From positions 62,001 through 126,000 of the forward strand of contig JAFRFG010000014.1 in assembly GCA_017434455.1 (NCBI GenBank): DNA of 64,000 bases. The letters are read 5' to 3'. Source of the stretch: Thermoguttaceae bacterium. Lineage in GTDB: Bacteria > Planctomycetota > Planctomycetia > Pirellulales > Thermoguttaceae. The notes under the pieces are model-generated. The model was not told the DNA's origin. It saw only the letters and a list, made by a program, of their open reading frames with translations, and made no database searches. Made by a program: the position numbers and the translations under genes. This document shows, piece by piece, positions 1 through 7,748 of the stretch. The first letter of the stretch is position 1; each line of letters begins with the position of its first letter.

Positions 1-717
1 ACCATTAAAGAGGCCGACCCGCTGCTGTTCGGCCTTCAGGAGGCGACCGCCCTTCAGATGAACGCTCTCACCGCGGCGCTGCCCGAATACGATTTCGTCG
101 GGGTCGCCCGCGGCGACGCGAAGCGCAAGGGAGAATTCTGCCCGGTCTTCTATAAAAAAGAGCGCTTCGAGCTGCTCGACTGGGGTACCTTCTGGCTGAG
201 CGAAACCCCCGAGGTCGTCGGCAGCCGCAGCTGGAACGCCGCCTGCATCCGAATCGTCACCTGGGCGAAGCTGCGCTGCAAAAAGTCGGGCAAGACGCTG
301 GTCTTCGCCAACACCCACTTCGACCACGTCAGCGGCGAGGCGCGTCAAAACAGCGCCCGGCTGGTTCTGAGGCGGATGTACAAGATCACCGAGGGCTGGT
401 CGCTGCCGTTTTTCATCACCGGCGACTTCAACTGCAATTCCGCTTCGAAGGCGTACGGTATCCTCACCAGCGGCATCGGCGATATCCCCGGACTGATCGA
501 CTCGGCGAAAATCGCCAAAGAGAAGACCGTCGACCTCAAGCGGACCTTCAACGGGATGGGGAGAATCCCCGCGGACCGAAAAAAATCTTACATCGACTTC
601 ATCTTTGTCGACGGCAAAGTCGAGGTCGAGAAGCTCGTTATCTGCCCCGACAAGCGCGGCGGGGAGTACCCCTCCGACCACAACGCCGTCTGGGCCGAGG
701 TAAAGATCATCGAGTAA
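1..717 (+). CDS. Endonuclease/exonuclease/phosphatase family protein, 3' part
   Basis: The reading frame is open from base 1, so the true start lies upstream; 238 codons and the stop are visible. The EEP-fold hydrolase signature is complete: GLQEA (metal-binding Glu) at visible residues 11-15, NTHFDH near 104, ITGDFN near 139-144, YIDFIF, and PSDHNAV near the end. These enzymes hydrolyse phosphodiester bonds in nucleic acids, or phosphate from small molecules, using Mg2+. The nucleic-acid exonucleases and the secreted sugar-cluster-associated relatives cannot be told apart here. The gene converges on the anti-sigma kinase gene, with a hairpin terminator between them. The family is clear; the substrate is unknown. 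Confidence 0.88.
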   Translation, partial: TIKEADPLLFGLQEATALQMNALTAALPEYDFVGVARGDAKRKGEFCPVFYKKERFELLDWGTFWLSETPEVVGSRSWNAACIRIVTWAKLRCKKSGKTLVFANTHFDHVSGEARQNSARLVLRRMYKITEGWSLPFFITGDFNCNSASKAYGILTSGIGDIPGLIDSAKIAKEKTVDLKRTFNGMGRIPADRKKSYIDFIFVDGKVEVEKLVICPDKRGGEYPSDHNAVWAEVKIIE

Positions 718-745
718 AAGGGCCGCGCCGCGACGCGGAAAAGAC

Positions 746-777
746 AAAAAACCGGTCTTGGACAGACCGGTTTTTTT
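746..777. terminator. Bidirectional rho-independent terminator
   Basis: An 8-bp perfect stem, ACCGGTCT (751-758) with AGACCGGT (764-771), has a TGGAC loop. An A-tract precedes it and a T-tract follows, so it can end transcription of the EEP gene on the plus strand and the kinase gene on the minus strand. Confidence 0.85.
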
Positions 778-802
778 ACATCGAAAGACGCGGACCAAGC
801 GC

Positions 803-1258
803 CTACGCTTCGTCCTGCGCCGGCGATTCCTCGGGCGAGGGCTCTTTGATCATCGTGATCTCGTTCCCCTTGTCGTTGTAGGTGACGCTGGTCATAAACC
901 CGAAGATCAGCAGCACACCGCGCCCGGAGGGGATCTCCATATTTTCCTCCTCGAGCGGATTGGGGACCGACTCGCGCTTGAACCCCTCTCCCTCGTCGCG
1001 GATGACGATACTCACCCGCTTGGGCGAAACCTCGCACTTGACATGGAACTCTTTGCGCGGATCGCAGTTGTTCCCATGCTCGATAGCGTTGGTGAACGCC
1101 TCTTCCAGCGCCAGGTTGACGGCGAAGACATCGCGGCCGCTCCAGGCGCGTTTCTCCATTTCGGCGACGATCTGATCGATCAGCGGGCGCCCCTGACCAA
1201 GAACGCTCGGGTAGCTGGCTTCCACCGACCAGACGTCACAGGCAGACAATTCGCTCAT
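803..1258 (-). CDS. RsbW/SpoIIAB-type anti-sigma factor kinase (HATPase)
   Basis: This 151-residue protein has the GHKL/HATPase_c_2 layout. The N box is ALEEAFTNAIEHGN, where the Asn binds Mg2+. The G1 region is DEGEGF and the G2 region is SGRGVLLI. Such kinases bind ATP, sequester a sigma factor and phosphorylate a STAS antagonist in partner switching. I chose the ATG at 1258 (MSELSAC) because GGGAG lies about 7 nt upstream; an in-frame start 13 codons earlier has no such site. The STAS gene lies 45 bp upstream in transcription, consistent with a two-gene partner-switch module. No sigma factor or phosphatase gene lies nearby, so the regulated target is unknown. Confidence 0.88.
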   Translation of the reverse strand: MSELSACDVWSVEASYPSVLGQGRPLIDQIVAEMEKRAWSGRDVFAVNLALEEAFTNAIEHGNNCDPRKEFHVKCEVSPKRVSIVIRDEGEGFKRESVPNPLEEENMEIPSGRGVLLIFGFMTSVTYNDKGNEITMIKEPSPEESPAQDEA

Positions 1259-1303
1259 AGGACACTCCCGTGGAAGGAAAGCGAACTTTCGGACCAAAGC
1301 GGC

Positions 1304-1654
1304 TTACAGCGCCTTGATCGCGTCATCTTCCGTCTTTTTGATCTTGAACAGGGAGTCCAAACGAGTGATCTTGAACGCCTCCATGATATTGGCGTTGATC
1401 CCGCACAGGGCCAGCTTGACCTTCTTATTGCGCGCGCGGCTGTTGAGGGTGATCAGCACCCGCAGCGACGAGCTGGACATGAAGGCGACCTTAGAGAAGT
1501 CGACCACGAGCTTATCACCCTTCATCGTCTCGACCAGGCCGTAGAGCTCATCGCCCCACGCCTGAATACCGACCTCGTCATTGAGTTTCGCATCGGCGCA
1601 GACGGCGACCAGGGCATCATCCACGTAATGAACAACGATATGCTTCTTCTCCAT
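1304..1654 (-). CDS. STAS-domain anti-anti-sigma factor (RsbV/SpoIIAA-like)
   Basis: The 116-residue single-domain protein has the STAS pattern: a beta strand VVDFSKVAFM followed by SSSSLRVLITL. The Ser cluster sits at the regulatory phosphorylation site that normally reads D-S-S-G-L. Unphosphorylated STAS antagonists bind the RsbW kinase and free the sigma factor. The position of the acceptor serine within SSSS is unclear, and the usual Gly after it is absent. The gene is followed closely by the anti-sigma kinase gene, which supports a partner-switch pair. The ATG at 1654 lies about 9 nt after an AAAGGA stretch. Confidence 0.88.
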   Translation of the reverse strand: MEKKHIVVHYVDDALVAVCADAKLNDEVGIQAWGDELYGLVETMKGDKLVVDFSKVAFMSSSSLRVLITLNSRARNKKVKLALCGINANIMEAFKITRLDSLFKIKKTEDDAIKAL

Positions 1655-1781
1655 GAAAGTATCCTTTTCTTCCCGCTTTCCCGCGTGTTTATAGGAACCT
1701 TGAGTGATTTACTCACCGGCCGCCCTTATTTTGCCAGATTTTGGCGTCTTTCGCAAGGGGTCGAGGAAAAATATCACTATT

Positions 1782-2483
1782 TCAATGACGGGCGAGCGAT
1801 ATTTTCTCGGCGGTCTGCTCCATCGCCTCGGCCCCGGAGGCGGCGATCGCCTCGTAATGATGCCCGGCGACACAGCAGCTGTAGCGCCAAAGATCGGTTC
1901 CCCAGCCGGTGAGTTTTCCCCGCTCGGCGCCGAGCTGCCGCAGGCGCTCCTCGGCCAGGCGCTGACGCTGCGAATCGCCGGCGCTCCCCAGCGACACGCT
2001 CATTTCGGCGTTGGCGATATCACTGTCGGGCAATTCGGTCCCCAGCCGCATCTCGCCGCGCGGCTGCGGGGCGCTTTCGATCACCACATCCGCGGTATCG
2101 GCCGCGACGGCCGAATGGGCCTTCGCCTCGATCGCGCGCAGCGTCCCGACCAGTTCCAGCCCCTTGGCTTTGGCCTTCGGGAAGCGGTCGGTCCCAAAGA
2201 CCACAACCGCGGCGCCAACGGCCGCCAGGAGGAACAAAAACATCCCCGTGGAGTGCCCCCCGCGCCCTTTCGGGGCGCTGTGGCGCCGCACAAGCGGCTC
2301 TTCGGCCCGCGGGGCGGCGCATCGGGTAACGCGCTTGCGGCCAAAGAGCGCTTGCACCCGGTCTTTGGGGGAAGCGGCCGCGCTGCGAAGACGGTGCGCT
2401 TCGGCGGACCAGCGGCTTTGACGGCTAAGAAAATCGATTGTTCCGGAAGGTTGAGGGCGACCGCAATGAGGGGTGTCGTACAT
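1782..2483 (-). CDS. Hypothetical single-pass membrane protein
   Basis: I do not recognise this family. From the ATG at 2483 it gives 233 residues. A basic N-terminal half is followed by one hydrophobic segment (MFLFLLAAVGAAVVVFG, about residues 80-98) and an Ala/Glu-rich soluble C-terminal part. The reading frame runs about 90 bases further upstream, but that extension is Phe-rich and I left it out. No clear Shine-Dalgarno site marks the start. It precedes the STAS gene and follows the TPR lipoprotein gene on the same strand, so cotranscription is possible. Overlapping frames are also open here because of the high GC; this frame was chosen for its membrane segment and plausible composition. 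Confidence 0.5.
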   Translation of the reverse strand: MYDTPHCGRPQPSGTIDFLSRQSRWSAEAHRLRSAAASPKDRVQALFGRKRVTRCAAPRAEEPLVRRHSAPKGRGGHSTGMFLFLLAAVGAAVVVFGTDRFPKAKAKGLELVGTLRAIEAKAHSAVAADTADVVIESAPQPRGEMRLGTELPDSDIANAEMSVSLGSAGDSQRQRLAEERLRQLGAERGKLTGWGTDLWRYSCCVAGHHYEAIAASGAEAMEQTAEKISLARH

Positions 2484-2573
2484 AGATGTTTGGGGTGGGA
2501 AAAAACCTTTCGCGCTTCCCCCCGTTGGGAGAAAAAAACGCGTGAATGAAAAAAATGCCTGGAAAACAAACAA

Positions 2574-3266
2574 TCAGTCGGACAAAACGTTCCCCGCCTC
2601 GTCGATTTCGCTGCGCTTGTAGCCCAGCTCGGCGGCCTTCTTCAAATCGGCGGCCTCACTGACGGTATCGCCAATAAAGCCGGCCACCTCGCCGCGGCGC
2701 TGATAGGCGGCGGCGTAGTTCGGATCGATCCGAATCACGGCGGAGAACTCTTCCAGGGCGTCGTCCCACTGTCCCTGGTAGATCTTGATGCTCCCCAGCG
2801 CGTAGTGGGCGTCGGCGCAGTCGGGGTTCTTTTCGATAATCGCGCGGCAGTCGGCCGTCGCCTTCTCGAACGCGTCGTCGGCGGCGGCGGTCTTTTCGGC
2901 GGCGAGCGCCTCTTTATTGTTGGTGATCGCCTCGGCGGCGGCGCGGTAGTTCTCGCGGGCCAGGGCCAGATAGGCGCTGGCGCGGTGGAAGAGGGTGTTT
3001 TCGTCGTTCGGGGCCCCCTTGAGCACCTCGGTAAAGGTCGCCGCGGCCTCGTCCCAGCTCTCGTTTTCGAGCTGCTGTGCGCCGCGGTCGAACAGCGCGG
3101 CATCGACCCCCTTGGTTTCGGCGGTTTTATCGCCTTCGGCACCGCCGTCGCCGCCTCGATGGCAGCCGCCGGCGGCCAAAAGCAGGACGCCTCCGACGAA
3201 GAGGGTCCCGAAAAGCGTTATTACGGGGCTGGACGTTATCGATTCGCGCGAAGGAAAAAAGGCCAT
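2574..3266 (-). CDS. TPR-repeat lipoprotein
   Basis: The 230-residue product starts with a basic/polar stretch and a hydrophobic segment ending LLAAGGC (residues 29-35), a plausible but atypical lipobox with Ala rather than Leu at -3. At least three tetratricopeptide-like helical pairs follow: ALFDRGAQQLENESWDEA near 55-72, NTLFHRASAYLALARENYRAA, and DAHYALGSIKIYQGQWDDALEEF near 150-172 with the classic A/G/Y pattern and a PNYAAAYQRRGE continuation. TPR lipoproteins usually scaffold envelope complexes. It is divergent from the TolQ-like gene. The specific partner is unknown. Confidence 0.8.
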   Translation of the reverse strand: MAFFPSRESITSSPVITLFGTLFVGGVLLLAAGGCHRGGDGGAEGDKTAETKGVDAALFDRGAQQLENESWDEAAATFTEVLKGAPNDENTLFHRASAYLALARENYRAAAEAITNNKEALAAEKTAAADDAFEKATADCRAIIEKNPDCADAHYALGSIKIYQGQWDDALEEFSAVIRIDPNYAAAYQRRGEVAGFIGDTVSEAADLKKAAELGYKRSEIDEAGNVLSD

Positions 3267-3452
3267 ATCCGGTCACCATCGAAAGCGAAAACAACTGTTT
3301 AGCCGGCGGAAAGATACCGCCGGCCGATTCGAGCCGCATCCCCCCTCCAGGGGGAGATTTTTCCCGAATCAATCATACTTTGGGGAAAATAGTAAAATTT
3401 TACGCCCGGGTAAAGAGCAGTTTTTGCCGTATCGTTATCCGCGCTGTTTCGC

Positions 3453-3458
3453 TATAAT
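3453..3458 (+). promoter_or_regulatory. Candidate -10 box upstream of the ExbB-like gene
   Basis: A perfect TATAAT stands about 100 bases before the ExbB-type gene. I see no convincing -35 hexamer at 16-18 bp, so this is a weak call. Confidence 0.35.
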
Positions 3459-3559
3459 GACGCCGAACTCGCGGCGCCGCCGACAATATAAACGCGCCTC
3501 CGCGGGAATAAACGACAACCCCCACGGCCCTTTTTCGCGCGGCCGACACACGCAAGCGG

Positions 3560-4444
3560 ATGTACTTTATGGCCCGAACCATTGTGACGTTGATCTTGGC
3601 GATCGTGCTTTACCTCGGCGCGGGATTCCTTTCGGCCCAGAACGACCAGCCGGCGGGCGACACGGCCCCAAGCCAGGCCGCCGACGCCGCGCCGGGCGAC
3701 GCCCCCCAGCCGCAAGGTGAAACGCTGCCGACCGCCGCGCCCGAGCAACCGGCGCCGAATACCGGCACCTCGCTTTGGGTCCTGATCAAGGCCGGCGGCT
3801 GGGTCGGGGCGATTATCTTTCTTCTTTCCCTGGCCGCCGGGGCGGTGGCGATTCAGCTGCTGCTGACCATTCGCCGCAAGAAGCTCCTCCCCGAGGAGCT
3901 GATCGACCAGTTCAGCGAGATGGTCAAAACAAGACGCTATCAAAGCGCCCTGTCCTCCTGCCGAAAGCACCCTTCCCTGCTGGCGACGGTTCTCACCGCG
4001 GGGCTGAAGAACTTCGAGGCGGGGTGGGACGACGTGGAAAAGGGAGCGAGCGAGTCGCTCGCGCAGGAGACGGCGCGGCTGTACCGCCGCAGCGACTTTT
4101 TAGCGGTGATCGGCAATATCGCCCCGATGCTCGGTCTGCTGGGAACGGTCCTCGGGATGGTCGCCGCCTTCGGCGAGCTGGCGGCCAGCGACGGCCTGGG
4201 GCGCTTCGCCAACCTGGCGCAGGGGATTTACTTTGCCTTAGTCACAACGGTCGACGGTCTTTTGGTCGCCATTCCGGCGCTGGCGCTTTACTCGTACTTC
4301 AACCACCGGGTCGCCTCCTTCTCGGCTGAGGCGGCCGAGCTGGCGACCGAGATGTTCCGCCCGATGAAGCGGCACTTACTCTCGCGCGGCGCGGTCCCGC
4401 CGGTTCGTCCGAACAGCCCCGCCGACCAGGAACCGGCAAAATGA
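3560..4444 (+). CDS. MotA/TolQ/ExbB-family proton channel protein
   Basis: The 294-residue protein has an N-terminal signal-like hydrophobic segment (residues 4-22, ending LSAQ) and a Pro/Ala-rich periplasmic linker. Three further membrane segments follow: VGAIIFLLSLAAGAVAIQLLL, then IGNIAPMLGLLGTVLGMVAAF, then LVTTVDGLLVAIPALALYSYF. The LLGTVLGM and TTxxGLLVAIPA motifs are the TolQ/ExbB hallmark. With an ExbD/TolR partner these proteins form an inner-membrane channel that couples proton flow to envelope work. The start codon overlaps nothing and an alternative ATG lies three codons downstream. The stop overlaps the ExbD start (ATGA), so the two are translationally coupled. Confidence 0.93.
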   Translation: MYFMARTIVTLILAIVLYLGAGFLSAQNDQPAGDTAPSQAADAAPGDAPQPQGETLPTAAPEQPAPNTGTSLWVLIKAGGWVGAIIFLLSLAAGAVAIQLLLTIRRKKLLPEELIDQFSEMVKTRRYQSALSSCRKHPSLLATVLTAGLKNFEAGWDDVEKGASESLAQETARLYRRSDFLAVIGNIAPMLGLLGTVLGMVAAFGELAASDGLGRFANLAQGIYFALVTTVDGLLVAIPALALYSYFNHRVASFSAEAAELATEMFRPMKRHLLSRGAVPPVRPNSPADQEPAK

Positions 4445-4863
4445 TCCCCCCGACGGAACTCAAGCCCAAACCGGCGAAAATGAACCTCACGCCGATGATC
4501 GACGTGGTCTTTCTGCTGATCATCTTCTTCGTCGTCTCGAACACGATGATGCAGCGGGAGCGCTCGATGCCGATCGACCTCCCCTCGGCCGCGGCCGCCG
4601 ACGACGATACCGAATCGCAGACCGGGAAGATCATCATCAACATCGACGCGGCGGGCAAGCTCTACTACGGCGCCGCCGAGGTGACGGGCGAGGAGCTCAA
4701 AAACACCCTCCAGCGGGAACGTCAGCGCTCGGCCCTGCCGCTGGAGGTCCGCATCCGCTGCGACCGAACGGTCCCCTACTCGCGGATCGAACCGGTCCTG
4801 ACCCTCTGCGCCGAGGCGCAAATCGCCGATATCTCGTTCGCGGTGATCTCCCCCCAGCCGTAA
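4441..4863 (+). CDS. ExbD/TolR-family biopolymer transport protein
   Basis: The 140-residue protein has the expected short cytoplasmic start, then MNLTPMIDVVFLLIIFFVV (residues 14-32). The Asp in PMIDVVF is the proton-carrying residue. A periplasmic domain follows, with RIEPVLTLCAEAQIADISFAV matching the C-terminal ExbD fold. It overlaps the upstream channel gene by four bases (ATGA), so the two are made together. The energised outer-membrane partner, such as a TonB, is not in the window. Confidence 0.93.
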   Translation: MIPPTELKPKPAKMNLTPMIDVVFLLIIFFVVSNTMMQRERSMPIDLPSAAAADDDTESQTGKIIINIDAAGKLYYGAAEVTGEELKNTLQRERQRSALPLEVRIRCDRTVPYSRIEPVLTLCAEAQIADISFAVISPQP

Positions 4864-4947
4864 GCGGTACCCCACGCCCAGGAGACCGATAAACGGGGAA
4901 GCGGCAAACTTTTCGGTCAGAATTTTTCTTCTCGGCTTTTGGAATTG

Positions 4948-4977
4948 TTGCAAAAACACCCGCCTCATCCCTATAAT
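4948..4977 (+). promoter_or_regulatory. Promoter for the AddB-like/AddA operon
   Basis: The 212-bp gap after the ExbD gene contains TTGCAA (4948-4953), an 18-bp spacer and a perfect TATAAT (4972-4977). The predicted start is about 95 bases before the AddB-like gene. Confidence 0.6.
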
Positions 4978-5075
4978 ACCTTGTGGCGGGCAAGCTTCGC
5001 CCGCGTGAGAAGCTGATTTCGTTTTCGGACACTGACCAGGGGGGATACCCCTCTTGAGATAATTGAGGTTGTTGC

Positions 5076-7748
5076 ATGAAGATTCATCTGACTTTCGGAC
5101 AGGGACTCGACTCGGCGCGGTGGAGCAAGGAGGACGCATCTCTTGGCTGCCAAACGCTCGGCCTTACGGGAATGAGGGATTTCCTGGAACATAAGCTCGG
5201 TATTCTGGACAAAGAGCCGGTCCCTGCGGTGAGGATCGCCCAATATCAGCGGAAACTGCGGGAGTATTACAAGAAAAATCCCGGCACCTGGGGGGCCGAG
5301 TCATTCAAGAAAGAGAAAGACCCCTGGTCGACGGCCAAACAGCTCCTCGCCTGGCGCGACGAGCTGATCGAGGGGGGCTGGAATAAAACTTACAACGGGG
5401 ATGTCAGCGAACGTCTCACCACCTTAGCCGCCGTCGAAAAGACGGGGCCGGAGCTTGATCCCGGCCCAAGCGACCGGCTCCGGGAAGTCCTGAAGAAGCT
5501 TAAAAGCGAGACGAACAGCTGGCCGGTGGAAGTAACTTTGGCTCATCCCCAAGAGCTCTTCCCCCCTGTCTGGCGTCAGATCTTGGACGAGCTCAAAAAG
5601 GTGGTCAGCCTCAAAGACGCCCCCTGCGAAAACGAAAAGGTCGAGACACTCCTAGAGGGAAAAGACGTCATCCAGCTCGAAGGGAACAGCCAAGCCGAAC
5701 TGGCGCGCCATCTGGTTCGCTACCTCACCGCGGCAAAAAACAGCGGAGAGCTCTCCTCCATTACCCTTCTCGCCTGCGGGGACACCCGCGTTTTGGACGG
5801 CGCCCTCCACAAAGGGGGCTTCGGCGCTGTCGGAAAGATCTCCTCCTCGGCCGGTCGGCCGTCGCAGGCACTTCTGATGCTCTTCTTCTCGGTAATGTGG
5901 AAGCCGATCCGCGTCGAGCAGCTCTATGAGCTCATCGCGTCCCCTTATCTGGGTATCCCGAATAAAAACCTTATTCGGGGAGCCATTGAGAATGCCCCCG
6001 GTGTCGGGAGCGAGGAGTGGAATCAGGCCTGGGATAACGCGCTGACAGGGGGCGAAAATAACGAAAAGTATAAAGGTCTCAGAGAATGGCTGGAGAACCC
6101 CTTGGAGAAAAACGCTTCGGCGTCTGATTTGATTGAACGCTGCGATTGGCTTCAAAAGCGGCTGGAAGAGCAAAAAGGTTACCCCGAACTGGGGAAAACC
6201 CTCTCCGCCCTTGACTCTCTCAAATCGGCACTAGAACAAAGCGACGGTGAGTCATTCACCCTCATTCAGCTGGCTCGTGCCATCGAATCGGCGATCGGCT
6301 CGGGAACCCCCCCCGCAAATACCGAGCGTGAGGCGACTAAATTTAAGATCGTGACCAACCCGGGAATGGTCGAGCCGATCGAAACGACCAACCCGGAAAC
6401 GGTTGAATCGACAGAAACGCTCCTTTGGTTCGATTGCGTCCGGAGCGATCCTCCTCGGCCGACACGCTGGTCGAAAGGCGAACGGCAGTACTTTGAAGCG
6501 GCGAACGTCACCACCGACACAGCGGAGAGACGACGAAAACTGGATGCCTATTATCGAAAGCGTGCGTTCAAAAACACGTCGCAGAGGATCATCTTCTTTG
6601 TTCCAAAGACCATTGACGGTGAGGAGGCAGATCGGGCGACATTCCTCAACGAGGTCGATCTTGCCCTCATCAAAACACTCGGCAAAAAAAATGCCGAGAA
6701 GCACAAAATCAAAGCCGAGTCGCTCATCAAAGATTCAGGTCATTGGGAATTAAAATTAGACGATCAGATCCTGTTGTCCCTTGAGGGGGATACGGAATCC
6801 ATCCGTGGCGGCATGGAGGTGAGATATGACACGGGCATCCTCGGTGCCGACAACGCCGACGCGAAAATCACCCCGCGTCTGTTTACGATTAAGAATCTGA
6901 ATATCGGCAACGACTACCGCTTCTCGTATTCACAGCTAAGCAATCTCCTCAGCTGTCCGATGCGGTGGGTCATAGAAAATTATCTGGCCTTAAAGGACTA
7001 TGTGCCGGTTCAGTTCAATGACCATTCGGTCAAGGGGAAACTGGCCCATGATGTTCTCGAGGAGCTTGTCAAGAACCGCAAAAGTTGGGATCTGGAAGAA
7101 GCGAGAAAGCTCGCCGGCGAGCGGTTCGACGAGCTGGTGAAAGAGCGCGGCGGCACTCTCAATAATAAAGAAAATGCAATCGAGCGAAAGAATCTCAGAC
7201 GTACGATCGTCGATATGGCCGTGCGGCTCTTTGAACAGCTGCGGGACTGGAAGGTTCAAAACATTGCCACCGAACAGGATATCAACGATTCGGGGGCAAC
7301 CTTCGCCGGTTACCCAGTAAGCGGAAGGATCGACATCCTGGTGGAAGGGGAGAAAGGGGAAAAACATATCCTGGATCTAAAGAATTCCTCTAAGAAATAC
7401 TACTACGATCCCAGCGACGAGCAATACAACATCACGGTTCTGCAGCTGGCGATCTATCTTCGTTTGGTTGATGAAACAAGCGCGAAAGCGGCTTTCGCGC
7501 TCATCCCTAAACGCCGTATCCTCGACGAGCAAGATTCGGCGGCCTTGTCCAAGACAATCACCGACGCCGAAGTGAAGATCAAAGATTACCTCGACAAACT
7601 CCAGAACGGGGAGCTCGTCGCGGCCGACAAACCGGGTTGCGAAAAAGCGGAGTACTGTAAACACGCTTGGCTCTGCGGCAAAGCGCTGCGCGATCAGTTG
7701 GGGGAACAGGGAACAGCCCAGGCAGCCGAGAAGGGAGAAACGAACTAA
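5076..7748 (+). CDS. addB: AddB-like PD-(D/E)XK nuclease subunit
   Basis: The 890-residue protein carries a RecB-type nuclease at its C terminus. FSYSQLSNLLSCPMRW begins near residue 618, GRIDIL is near 749, ILDLKNSS (the D-x-K metal motif) near 763-770, and QLAIYLRL follows. Cysteines at about 627, 855, 861 and 867 could ligate a 4Fe-4S cluster as in AddB. The last three are spaced C-x5-C-x5-C, whereas AddB commonly has C-x2-C before the final Cys. I see no Walker A motif at the N terminus, unlike Bacillus AddB. The downstream helicase gene overlaps by one base (TAATG). Together they should resect double-strand breaks for recombination. The gene symbol is by analogy. Confidence 0.78.
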   Translation: MKIHLTFGQGLDSARWSKEDASLGCQTLGLTGMRDFLEHKLGILDKEPVPAVRIAQYQRKLREYYKKNPGTWGAESFKKEKDPWSTAKQLLAWRDELIEGGWNKTYNGDVSERLTTLAAVEKTGPELDPGPSDRLREVLKKLKSETNSWPVEVTLAHPQELFPPVWRQILDELKKVVSLKDAPCENEKVETLLEGKDVIQLEGNSQAELARHLVRYLTAAKNSGELSSITLLACGDTRVLDGALHKGGFGAVGKISSSAGRPSQALLMLFFSVMWKPIRVEQLYELIASPYLGIPNKNLIRGAIENAPGVGSEEWNQAWDNALTGGENNEKYKGLREWLENPLEKNASASDLIERCDWLQKRLEEQKGYPELGKTLSALDSLKSALEQSDGESFTLIQLARAIESAIGSGTPPANTEREATKFKIVTNPGMVEPIETTNPETVESTETLLWFDCVRSDPPRPTRWSKGERQYFEAANVTTDTAERRRKLDAYYRKRAFKNTSQRIIFFVPKTIDGEEADRATFLNEVDLALIKTLGKKNAEKHKIKAESLIKDSGHWELKLDDQILLSLEGDTESIRGGMEVRYDTGILGADNADAKITPRLFTIKNLNIGNDYRFSYSQLSNLLSCPMRWVIENYLALKDYVPVQFNDHSVKGKLAHDVLEELVKNRKSWDLEEARKLAGERFDELVKERGGTLNNKENAIERKNLRRTIVDMAVRLFEQLRDWKVQNIATEQDINDSGATFAGYPVSGRIDILVEGEKGEKHILDLKNSSKKYYYDPSDEQYNITVLQLAIYLRLVDETSAKAAFALIPKRRILDEQDSAALSKTITDAEVKIKDYLDKLQNGELVAADKPGCEKAEYCKHAWLCGKALRDQLGEQGTAQAAEKGETN